Positions 1 to 6,824 of a DNA stretch of 35,634 bases are shown piece by piece. Below the pieces are notes generated by a model. It was not told the origin of the DNA. It searched no databases and saw only the letters and a list, made by a program, of their open reading frames with translations. This DNA is from Woeseiaceae bacterium (GTDB lineage Bacteria > Pseudomonadota > Gammaproteobacteria > Steroidobacterales > Woeseiaceae), in assembly GCA_013043165.1 (NCBI GenBank), contig JABDOQ010000016.1, forward strand, positions 1 to 35,634, given 5' to 3'. The translations under genes were made by a program, and so were the position numbers. How positions within the stretch are numbered: the stretch's first letter is position 1; every line of letters begins with the position of its first letter.

Positions 1-356
1 TGGCCGAATGGCAGCAACGCCATCGGTACAAGTTTCATGTGCTGTACCGCGATTGGAAAGCCAATGATCGTCACTGCAAACAACAATGCGAGAACCAGGT
101 GCATGATGGCAAGCTCGAGCCCCGGGAGAATGATCCAGATGATGTTCATGATCAGCGTAAGCGCACCGCCCGGTGGTTCCGTTTCACGCACCTCGCGTCC
201 GAAAGGCGCGATTACGCTACCGGCGAGCCTGAAACACATAAGGCCGAACGGAATACCTATGATCGTAAGGCACAACAAGATGCCACCGAGAACGTAGCCA
301 AGGAAGATTACGAACCCACCGAAAACGAAGAATACGACGTTGCCGATCAATAACAT
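1..356 (-). CDS. yccF: YccF-family (DUF307) inner-membrane protein, C-terminus cut by window edge
   Basis: The minus-strand reading frame opens at an ATG at 356, preceded by an AGGA ribosome-binding site about 6 bases upstream and by an in-frame stop further up, and stays open to the left edge (118 codons seen). The protein has two hydrophobic halves, each followed by a similar short motif (IIGIPFGLMCFRLAGSVIAP and IIGFPIAVQHMKLVPMAL), the duplicated layout of the small YccF/DUF307 family. A polar stretch with a GREVRETEPPGG segment links the halves. Members are small integral membrane proteins of unknown function. Only a few residues are probably missing, judging from the usual family length of 120-150 residues. 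Family assignment is by recalled motif resemblance; no function is claimed. Confidence 0.75.
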   Translation of the reverse strand, partial: MLLIGNVVFFVFGGFVIFLGYVLGGILLCLTIIGIPFGLMCFRLAGSVIAPFGREVRETEPPGGALTLIMNIIWIILPGLELAIMHLVLALLFAVTIIGFPIAVQHMKLVPMALLPFG

Positions 357-473
357 GATGATTCCTGCCAGCGCAACCTAATGTAACACTACAACACATA
401 ATGTGGCGCTTTTGTGATCCGCCAGGGAACGTTGAGTGACGCCAGCTGATCTCGGTTTGGGCATCAAACGAAG

Positions 474-2276
474 TTACTTAGGAAGATTCACATTGATCTT
501 GATGGCATCGAGTCTCTCTTTCGAAAAGCCCGCCTTCTCCATCAATGCGTCCCAACGCGGATCGTCGTGCAGATTCACGAAATCGGCATCATCCGGTGAC
601 AAGCTGAGAACGCCGTCGCGCGATGCGCGCTCGAGCCATTCAAAGGCGGCATCGATGTCGCCTGTAAATGCATGCACAAGAGCGATGCGGTTGGCGATCG
701 TTGGTCCATCGGAGTCATACCATTCGCGCAGCTCGGTCAATGTCGATTCGAACTCATCCAGCCGGCCCAAGCCATGAAACGCGATCGCGGCTACCGCTGT
801 AAGGCGCACGGAATTTCCTCGCTGCTCGGTTTGCTGCAGTGCCAACTCCATATCACCGGTGTGCAAGTAAGCCAGCGCCAACAGGAAACGTCCAATGCCA
901 CTGTCGGGACGTGCCGTCAATAGCATTTTGCTCACTTCTATCGAATCCTCGAATCGAGCTGCGTGCAGGTAGGCCGCCGAAAGATTAATTTTGGATATGA
1001 CGCCGACCGGGTCGCGCTCAAAGAGGAACTCGTTGACTCGAATGGCGTCATCGTATTGTCCGAGCGCCAACATGAGAATACCTGCCCAACGAAGGAGTAC
1101 GGGGTTATTTGGATCGAGGCTTACTCCTCTTTGCATCTGCGCTGCGGCGAAAGCCAGGTCGTGATCCCACTCCCGGACAATGATTGCGCTCATGCCCAGC
1201 GCCATCGCGTCGTCCGGGTCGATAGCCAGCGCTCGTTGTATGGCGCCGCGCGCCAGCCGCCCCACTTCCTCGTAGGGTATCCCCAGGCTATGCGCCATGT
1301 CGTCATACAGCGCCGCGAGCCACACCCACGCTGGAACGTATTTTTCATCAATCGCGAGCGCAGCCTGATAGGTTTCGAGCGCCTTATGAAATGATTCCGT
1401 GGACGGGTTTTCGTGAAGGTGGCGCGCCTGGAGAAACAACGCGTACGCCTCGGGATCCGTCTCCCGCACTTTGGGCGGCTCAGCCAGCAGCATGACTTCA
1501 AGTTTGCCAACAACCGTCTCGGCTATTTCGTCCTGGATCGCAAAGATGTCGTCCAGTTCGCGTTCGTAGGTTTCTGACCAGAGATGCGTGTCCGAACGCG
1601 CTTCGACCAATTGCGAGGTGATTCGGATCCTGTTGCCCGATTTCCTCACCGAGCCCTCGAGTATGTAGGCGACATTTAGTTTCTCGGCAATGCTCGGAAT
1701 ATCGATATTCGCCGTCTTGAATGAGAATGAGGACGAACGCGAAATCACGCGCAGTTCCGGAATCTGCGCAAGCAAGTTCAGAAGTTCCTCTGCAATACCG
1801 TCAGACATGTACTCCTGGTCGTGGCCGATTGACATATCCACGAACGGCAGCACAGCAATGGACTTGTCGCCATAGAATTCAACGCGGCCCTGCGAGAGCC
1901 CTTCCTGTCTTGCGGACTCAACCCGCACCTCAGAGAGGACAAACTTGTCGAACGCAAAGTAGACCAGCGCGACTGCGAGTACCAACATGACGATACGGTC
2001 GATACTCTTGCCTGTCGCTGCTGTGATGGACTGACTGCGATCAATCTCGGACTCTTTCTTGATTCCGTCGGGCGTCAGCTCAAATACCCAGGAGAAGATC
2101 AACGCGGGAATCAGTCCGATGCCAAGCACCACAACGACCAGGCGCGCAGCCGAATCCGGCAGGCCAAACAAGGGAAAAGTTGTTTCAGCGACCTGGATAA
2201 GCAGCCAGGCAACCGCAAGATACGCAAGCGCCACCCTGAAGACGTTTCGGCGTTTTAATTCAGATACGAGCGACAT
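474..2276 (-). CDS. Membrane-anchored TolB-like/TPR protein (paralogue 1)
   Basis: A 600-residue protein with three predicted membrane segments (about 12-32, 45-65 and 94-111), then a TolB-N/FlgO-like domain starting at KSIAVLPFVDMS (138-149) with the family signature DGIAEELLNLLAQIPELRVISR, and tetratricopeptide repeats over about residues 270-590. This layout is known from large gammaproteobacterial paralogous families in which the N-terminus is often a winged-helix or adenylate cyclase domain; here it is only membrane helices, so a direct DNA-binding or cyclase role is not supported. The domain after the third helix probably faces the periplasm or serves as a protein-protein scaffold. The start is supported by an upstream GAGGAA. 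It stands alone, divergent from arsM. A paralogue lies at 8972-10732. Confidence 0.85.
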   Translation of the reverse strand: MSLVSELKRRNVFRVALAYLAVAWLLIQVAETTFPLFGLPDSAARLVVVVLGIGLIPALIFSWVFELTPDGIKKESEIDRSQSITAATGKSIDRIVMLVLAVALVYFAFDKFVLSEVRVESARQEGLSQGRVEFYGDKSIAVLPFVDMSIGHDQEYMSDGIAEELLNLLAQIPELRVISRSSSFSFKTANIDIPSIAEKLNVAYILEGSVRKSGNRIRITSQLVEARSDTHLWSETYERELDDIFAIQDEIAETVVGKLEVMLLAEPPKVRETDPEAYALFLQARHLHENPSTESFHKALETYQAALAIDEKYVPAWVWLAALYDDMAHSLGIPYEEVGRLARGAIQRALAIDPDDAMALGMSAIIVREWDHDLAFAAAQMQRGVSLDPNNPVLLRWAGILMLALGQYDDAIRVNEFLFERDPVGVISKINLSAAYLHAARFEDSIEVSKMLLTARPDSGIGRFLLALAYLHTGDMELALQQTEQRGNSVRLTAVAAIAFHGLGRLDEFESTLTELREWYDSDGPTIANRIALVHAFTGDIDAAFEWLERASRDGVLSLSPDDADFVNLHDDPRWDALMEKAGFSKERLDAIKINVNLPK

Positions 2277-2444
2277 TGATTTTTATTCCTCGTATTTCAG
2301 ATGCTTACGCTCCTGCGGTAGTGGGAAGACTATAGCACTGCGGATTCCGCGTTGTCAGGCACCGGGCTCTTCAGTTTTGGTGCAGTTTGCGGTCGGACTC
2401 GCACCACAAATTTTATGGAATCTCCTGTCTTTCGAAGAAACTGC

Positions 2445-2494
2445 TTGACAAATTAGTTGCATTGCTCAACTATATAGTTGAGCGGTTCAACTAA
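2445..2494 (+). promoter_or_regulatory. arsM promoter with nested 42-bp dyad operator
   Basis: A consensus -35 box TTGACA sits at 2445-2450 and a TATATA -10-like box at 2471-2476 (spacing about 20, longer than ideal). Over the -10 lies a perfect 20-bp palindrome (2464-2483, arms GCTCAACTAT/ATAGTTGAGC). Flanking it, TTAGTTG at 2453-2459 and CAACTAA at 2488-2494 form a second pair with exactly the same dyad centre (between 2473 and 2474). The result is four CAACTA/TAGTTG half-sites. The position over the -10 and just before the arsM ribosome-binding site (AAAGGG, 2493-2498) indicates a repressor operator. The likely ligand protein is the MarR-type regulator encoded by the second gene of this operon; that pairing is inference. 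Confidence 0.75.
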
Positions 2495-2505
2495 AGGGCT
2501 GTGCC

Positions 2506-3324
2506 ATGAAAGAGACACCAACACATACGGCTGTGCGCGAAGGCTATGCGCGCGTTGCAAACGAAAAAACCAGCTGTTGCGGACCAACTGGCCGCGGTAC
2601 CACCGCCGAGATCAAAACTGCGACGCAGATCGGGTACTCCGACGTGGATCTGGCCGGACCTGCAGCTACCGGGAACCTCGGGCTTGGTTGCGGCAACCCG
2701 ACGGCAATTGCGAGCCTGCAGCCGGGTGAAGTCGTCGTTGACCTTGGGTCAGGCGCCGGATTCGATGCACTGCTAGCCGCAGAGAAGCTCGGCAGCAACG
2801 GACGTTTCATCGGTGTCGACATGACACCGGAGATGCTGGCGCGCGCACGAACTAACGCCGTGAACGCCGGCTATGCGCGGACGGTAGAGTTCCGAGAGGG
2901 GTTGATCGAGGCACTGCCCGTCGCATCAGGGTCAGCCGACGTCATCATCTCCAACTGCGTCATCAACCTGAGCCCGGATAAAAAGACGGCGTTTCGCGAA
3001 GCATTTCGTGTATTGAAGCCAGGTGGACGGTTGGCGATCAGTGACATCCTGCTTACGGAACCGTTGCCACCCGAGGTGGCGCAAAGCGTCGCGGCGTTGA
3101 TCGGATGCGTTGCCGGTGCGGAAACAGAAGAAGTCTACGTGGGACACATGCGAGACGCTGGCTTCACGGCCATCGAGCTGCAGCGACGGCCGGCCGGAGA
3201 AATATTCGACTTTGCCACGGACGATCCGGTCATCAGCGCAGCAATCGCGGAGTTCGGCATCGAGCGCGCCAGGGAGGTCGCGGGGACTGTCTTTAGCTAT
3301 ACGATTCGGGCAACGAAACCATGA
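2506..3324 (+). CDS. arsM: Arsenite S-adenosylmethionine methyltransferase ArsM
   Basis: A 272-residue class I SAM-dependent methyltransferase. The SAM-binding motif VVDLGSGAGFD is at 77-87, followed by the acidic loop FIGVDMTPEM (101-110) and the KPGG turn at 171-174. The three cysteines that bind As(III) in ArsM enzymes are all present in their typical contexts: C62 (NLGLGCGNP), C151 (SNCVINLSPDK) and C201 (IGCVAGAE); an additional CC pair at 24-25 matches the N-terminal vicinal cysteines of longer ArsM proteins. The enzyme methylates arsenite, using SAM, to methylated and finally volatile arsenicals in the cytoplasm. AAAGGG precedes the ATG. It overlaps the next gene by 4 bases (ATGA) and is expected to be controlled by the dyad at 2453-2494. 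Confidence 0.94.
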   Translation: MKETPTHTAVREGYARVANEKTSCCGPTGRGTTAEIKTATQIGYSDVDLAGPAATGNLGLGCGNPTAIASLQPGEVVVDLGSGAGFDALLAAEKLGSNGRFIGVDMTPEMLARARTNAVNAGYARTVEFREGLIEALPVASGSADVIISNCVINLSPDKKTAFREAFRVLKPGGRLAISDILLTEPLPPEVAQSVAALIGCVAGAETEEVYVGHMRDAGFTAIELQRRPAGEIFDFATDDPVISAAIAEFGIERAREVAGTVFSYTIRATKP

Positions 3325-3755
3325 GAACACCCGCAGCTGATGTCGTCGCGTTCTATCGTATGTTCGCAATGATGGAGCGCGACCAGGTTTGTTGTGGCAC
3401 CGTGACCGTCGCACAATGCGCGGTCCTTCAGACGCTACTCGAAGGCACCTGGGATGCGTCGGCCCTCGCCAGTCATGCGCGCGTGACAAAGGGGGCAATG
3501 ACCCGGCTGCTCGATGGGCTTGAGTCACGCGGATTCGTCGAGCGGCACCAGGACCCGGACGACGGACGCCGCTGGCTGATCGAGCTAACCGCTACCGGCA
3601 CAAAGGAAGCGAAGCGGCTCGCCGGCATAACCGAGAACGCGGTCGCCCTGATTATGTCGCGAATACCAAAGGACATGCGCAAGCCCGCGGTTGCCATGAT
3701 CGCAGAGCTGCGCAAGGCCGCCGAACAAGTGCGCGATCAAATCGACTGTTGCTGA
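3321..3755 (+). CDS. MarR-type winged-helix regulator with cysteine pairs, candidate arsenic sensor
   Basis: A 144-residue protein with the MarR fold: N-terminal helix, helix-turn-helix around 46-75 (recognition helix TKGAMTRLLDGLESRGFVER) and a wing DPDDGRRWLIELT (78-90). It is unusual in having five cysteines: C24-C25 and C33 in the dimer/ligand helix region (DQVCCGTVTVAQC) and a terminal C143-C144 pair. Such clusters are a common way to bind thiophilic As(III)/Sb(III). Translation is coupled to arsM by an ATGA overlap, so the gene is the second member of an arsenic operon. MarR proteins usually repress their own operon, and the nested palindrome before arsM is a suitable target. Metal sensing is inference; the fold assignment is firm. 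Confidence 0.85.
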   Translation: MRTPAADVVAFYRMFAMMERDQVCCGTVTVAQCAVLQTLLEGTWDASALASHARVTKGAMTRLLDGLESRGFVERHQDPDDGRRWLIELTATGTKEAKRLAGITENAVALIMSRIPKDMRKPAVAMIAELRKAAEQVRDQIDCC

Positions 3756-3781
3756 GAGATGGACCTCGACCTGGCTCGATT

Positions 3782-3801
3782 GAACTGCCGACACGCGGAT
3801 T
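3782..3801 (+). repeat. Intergenic 20-bp repeat, copy A
   Basis: One of three copies in this window of the 20-mer GAACTGCCGRYACGCGGATT, here with AC at the variable positions. It starts 26 bases after the stop of the MarR-type gene and lies on the same strand. The preceding T is shared with copy C. The other copies are at 8951-8970 and 26090-26109. Flanks outside the 20-mer are not clearly alike. Confidence 0.8.
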
Positions 3802-3864
3802 CTTAGAATGTAAATTCAACAATCCACAGGAAACCGTTAGCCGCTTTTTCTATATAATTCACCG

Positions 3865-3942
3865 ATGCCTGAATTCCTCGAAAAATTAGAACGGCGCAAG
3901 TACGCCCGATTCCAGCGAGTAGCCGACTCGCTTCCGCAATGA
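3865..3942 (+). CDS. Possible 25-residue upstream peptide overlapping the SDR start
   Basis: A short frame (ATG at 3865, TGA at 3940-3942) would encode a basic 25-residue peptide starting MPEFLEKLERRKYARF. It overlaps the SDR start codon in an ATGA arrangement, which would allow translational coupling. A TATAAT box at 3853-3858 lies directly upstream, too close for a normal leader if it is a -10 element for this frame. No ribosome-binding site is convincing. It could be a leader peptide or chance. Confidence 0.2.
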   Translation: MPEFLEKLERRKYARFQRVADSLPQ

Positions 3943-4967
3943 GTCGCGTCTGCGTAACGGGAGCAGCAGGGTTCATTGCGGGCCACGTCATTATCGACCT
4001 GCTCGACGACGGTCATGCCGTCCACGCGACCGTACGCAACCTCGGCGACGACGCCAAGCGTTCGCATCTCGACGTGCTCAAGGAGCAGTATTCCGGAAAG
4101 CTGGAGTTGTTCGAGGCAGACCTGCTCGAACCAGGAAGCCTCGATGCCGCGCTCGAGGGTTGCGATGCGTTGATCCACACCGCCACAGCCGTAATCCTGG
4201 CTGCTCCCGACCCGCAAAAGCAGATCATCGATGTGGCCGTCAAAGGCACGCAGAACGTGCTTGATTCCGTTGCCAGGACGCCGAGTGTCAAACGCATCGT
4301 CATGACTTCGTCGATTGCCGCCGTAATGAGTTACGACCAGCAGGACAAGACTTATACCGAAGATGACTGGTGCACGAGCGACGACATATGGCTGGACCCC
4401 TACGGCATGGGCAAGACACAGTCGGAGCGCTTGCTGTGGAAGTTCGCGGACGAGCATGGCGATCGTGTGCAGGCGGTAGCCATAAACCCGTCGGTAGTGA
4501 TCGGCCGGCCGCTCGCGAAACATCACATCCGCTCCAGTCTTTCTTTCATTCGCGATCTGGTCGGCTGGACCTATCCCGCCTGCGCCCCGTTCCGGTTTCA
4601 CCTCGTCGATGTGGGTGATGTTTCCATGGGCCATGTACGCGCACTGACATCGGACAAAGCTGCAGGTCACCGCATAATTTTCTCGGATCGGCAGATGTCG
4701 ATGCTCGAAATCTCGAAGATCCTGTCGCGCAAGTACAAGACACCTATGCGGGTGTTGCCCAGGCTGATCCTGTACGTCGCTGCGTACCTGGACAAGCGCT
4801 TTTCGCTGCGCCTGGCTCGGGCTTCTGCCAACCTGCGCTATGACTTCAGGAGCGACCGCCCCGCGGAGCTACTCGGGATCAAACTCAAGAACACGGAGGA
4901 GAGCATTCTCGAAGCAGCCGAGACGATGGTCGGGAAAGGCTGGGTCAAGCCACGATCGCGATCCTGA
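3939..4967 (+). CDS. Extended short-chain dehydrogenase/reductase, dihydroflavonol-4-reductase-like
   Basis: A 342-residue extended SDR. The nucleotide-binding glycine motif TGAAGFIAG (7-15) opens the protein; the catalytic set is Ser in VMTSSIAAV (about 124-125) and Tyr155/Lys159 in DPYGMGK. The sequence around PSVVIGRPL and HLVDVGDVSMGHVRAL is typical of the plant dihydroflavonol reductase / yeast Gre2-like branch that reduces ketones or aldehydes with NADPH. The substrate cannot be read from the sequence. No strong ribosome-binding site precedes the ATG, which overlaps a tiny upstream frame. The gene follows the arsenic operon by 183 bases but shows no functional link to it. Confidence 0.87.
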   Translation: MSRVCVTGAAGFIAGHVIIDLLDDGHAVHATVRNLGDDAKRSHLDVLKEQYSGKLELFEADLLEPGSLDAALEGCDALIHTATAVILAAPDPQKQIIDVAVKGTQNVLDSVARTPSVKRIVMTSSIAAVMSYDQQDKTYTEDDWCTSDDIWLDPYGMGKTQSERLLWKFADEHGDRVQAVAINPSVVIGRPLAKHHIRSSLSFIRDLVGWTYPACAPFRFHLVDVGDVSMGHVRALTSDKAAGHRIIFSDRQMSMLEISKILSRKYKTPMRVLPRLILYVAAYLDKRFSLRLARASANLRYDFRSDRPAELLGIKLKNTEESILEAAETMVGKGWVKPRSRS

Positions 4968-5146
4968 CCGGTCACTAATTCGTCTTTCTCGGCGGGCTGT
5001 GCAGACTAGACAGGAATCCCACGCCTTTACCTCTTATTTCTCGACTTCCGCACCCGGCCGGTAGGTACAAGCACTGATTTATGCCGCTGGCCGAGTCACG
5101 TAGATGAAGACGTAAAACCACGCTTTCGGAAAGTCGGGAGACAGCG

Positions 5147-6220
5147 GTGAAAGTCAGTATTGTTTTTACGCTTCAATCAGCACTCTTTTTCGTACTTATA
5201 GTCTTGTTGTCACCCGCACGGGTCGACGGCGCGGACCTCGACGCGGGCCAGAAAGTTTATGCCACGCAATGTGCCGTTTGCCACGGAACGGGCGGTCGAC
5301 CGGACGCGGACAGCCCGGTGGTCAGGGGGCTCGGTGTCATGCCGGCGGATTTCTCCGATCCTCTTTTCAACAGCCGCGAGCCTGCCGGTGACTGGGAGAT
5401 GGTGATAAAGCACGGCGGCCACGCGCTGGGGCTCGCCGAGCAGATGCCGGCTCAGGGTGAGACATTGAGCGATGCGGACATCGCGAACGTCACGGCGTAC
5501 ATCAAATCGCTCGTCGATACGCTGGCGTATCCGCCGGGTGAAATGAACCTGTTCCTGCCGACCCGCACGAAAAAAGCGTTCCCCGAGGATGAGGTGGTGT
5601 ACATAGGCCGCTTTACCGACCAGGACGGCGACAACTCGCAAAAGCACGTGCTCGAATTCGAAAAGCGCGTCGGTAAGGCCGGTCAGGCGATCGTGGAGCT
5701 GGTCTATGAATCTGAAGGCGTTGTGTCGGAGCTCGCTGAGGCCGAGATTGGCTACAAGCAAGCGCTTTCATTCAGCCAACGGCATATTCTTTCGGCCGCC
5801 GCTGTCTGGGCCATTCCGGTCGAAGCCGAGGGCGATGGTGAGCTGCAGACTTATCTCGCCTACGGGCGCGTACTGTCGGATGCCTGGATATTCCAGAGCA
5901 GCCTGCGGCTGAAGTTCCCGTTCGCGGGCGCCAGCGACGGCGAGGCCGAGTTCGCGGGCATCGTGCACTGGGTGCACACGCCGTGGCCGCGACGCATTTT
6001 TCCCGCTCTCGAAATCACGGCCACGAACCCGTTCCGCTCGCGCAACGGAGATCTCGAGTGGACCGTACTGCCGCAGGCCCGTTTCGGGCTGACCCGCGGC
6101 GGCCATGTCGCGCTGAACCTGGGCGTGGAGGTGCCGTTGTCGGATCAGACCTGGGATACGCGCTACTACGTTACGCTGCTTTGGGATTTCGCAGACGGAA
6201 GTTTCTTCCAGGGCTGGTAA
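5147..6220 (+). CDS. Periplasmic cytochrome c with C-terminal beta-rich domain
   Basis: A 357-residue exported protein. GTG is the likely start, with GGGAG 6 bases upstream. A signal peptide covers about 1-29. A monohaem class I cytochrome c domain follows, with the haem-attachment motif CAVCH (C42, C45, H46) and a probable distal ligand M100 (AEQMPAQGETLSDADI). From about 140 to 357 is a second, larger region rich in alternating hydrophobic/aromatic strands ending in YYVTLLWDFADGSFFQGW, which resembles an outer-membrane or beta-sandwich domain I cannot name. The fusion implies an electron carrier tethered to another function. It is followed by the DUF2946 and TonB-receptor genes on the same strand, so a role in metal redox or uptake is possible but not shown. 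Confidence 0.8.
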   Translation: MKVSIVFTLQSALFFVLIVLLSPARVDGADLDAGQKVYATQCAVCHGTGGRPDADSPVVRGLGVMPADFSDPLFNSREPAGDWEMVIKHGGHALGLAEQMPAQGETLSDADIANVTAYIKSLVDTLAYPPGEMNLFLPTRTKKAFPEDEVVYIGRFTDQDGDNSQKHVLEFEKRVGKAGQAIVELVYESEGVVSELAEAEIGYKQALSFSQRHILSAAAVWAIPVEAEGDGELQTYLAYGRVLSDAWIFQSSLRLKFPFAGASDGEAEFAGIVHWVHTPWPRRIFPALEITATNPFRSRNGDLEWTVLPQARFGLTRGGHVALNLGVEVPLSDQTWDTRYYVTLLWDFADGSFFQGW

Positions 6221-6232
6221 TTCCGGTGAAAC

Positions 6233-6282
6233 GGGGCCGAATCCGCTTGTTGTAGCCGAACCCTCAAAATGGCTCCGACCCC
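6233..6282. repeat. REP-like inverted pair, degenerate
   Basis: Just after the cytochrome stop, GGGGCCGAATCC (6233-6244) and GGCTCCGACCCC (6271-6282) form imperfect inverted arms (9 of 12 matching). The minus-strand form reads GGGGTCGGAGCC, resembling the GGGGTC-type ends of REP elements mobilised by RAYT transposases. It may also work as a transcript stabiliser or terminator between the cytochrome gene and the DUF2946 gene. Confidence 0.45.
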
Positions 6283-6363
6283 ATTGTTGTCGCCCTGCGT
6301 ACGCGGGATGTTGGAGACATTACCTATAGTCTTGACGACAAGGTCCGATAGAATACCAACCAG

Positions 6364-6753
6364 ATGAACCTTTTTGTCCGCAACAGGCAGTTCCTGCTCG
6401 TCGCCGCACTGGCGACGTTGGCGGTGCGCGCGTTGACGCCGGACGGCTACATGCCGGGCTCAGCGCACAGCGGTCTGCTTTACGAATTGTGTCCGGAGGG
6501 CATGCCTGCCGAGATCATGCAGGCGCTCGCCGGTGACAGCCATCATCACCATCACGGCGGCGGGGATGATGTCGCCTCGCCGGGCAGCAGCGAGCAATGC
6601 CCGATCGGGCATATGCTCGCCTCGGTGATCGCGACGGATTCGAACACGACATCCGATGTCCTGCCCGACACGCCGCTGTTTAACGAAGACGCGGTCGCAC
6701 TGATTTTCGGCGCGCAAGCCACGGGCTATCGCTCCCGCGCACCTCCTGCCTGA
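6364..6753 (+). CDS. DUF2946-like His-rich small secreted or membrane-anchored protein
   Basis: A 129-residue protein. The N-terminal hydrophobic stretch (10-24) ending in VRALTPDGYMPG, a conserved-looking CPEG segment (C43), a run of five histidines (60-64) in an acidic/glycine context, a CPIGH segment (C79) and the C-terminus RSRAPPA together match the DUF2946 layout. This family is typically found next to copper chaperone or TonB copper-receptor genes, and the His run suits metal binding. Here it precedes a TonB-dependent receptor by 71 bases on the same strand. The ribosome-binding site is weak. The exact role is unknown; periplasmic metal handling is an inference. Confidence 0.7.
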   Translation: MNLFVRNRQFLLVAALATLAVRALTPDGYMPGSAHSGLLYELCPEGMPAEIMQALAGDSHHHHHGGGDDVASPGSSEQCPIGHMLASVIATDSNTTSDVLPDTPLFNEDAVALIFGAQATGYRSRAPPA

Positions 6754-6824
6754 GACGCACTCGCTTTAACCTTTCGGATTGCGCAGCGACAGCTACGTGA
6801 TCGAGTGCTTTTGAGGAGAAAACA

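Noticed and set aside
3837..4670. 277-codon minus-strand frame
   Set aside because: Antisense to the SDR gene with an intact glycine motif and Tyr-Lys pair; its own translation is Arg/His/Cys-rich shadow sequence.
6541..6564. His-codon run as a simple-sequence repeat
   Set aside because: CATCATCACCATCAC is short and fits the His-rich DUF2946 protein; no sign of a hypervariable tract.
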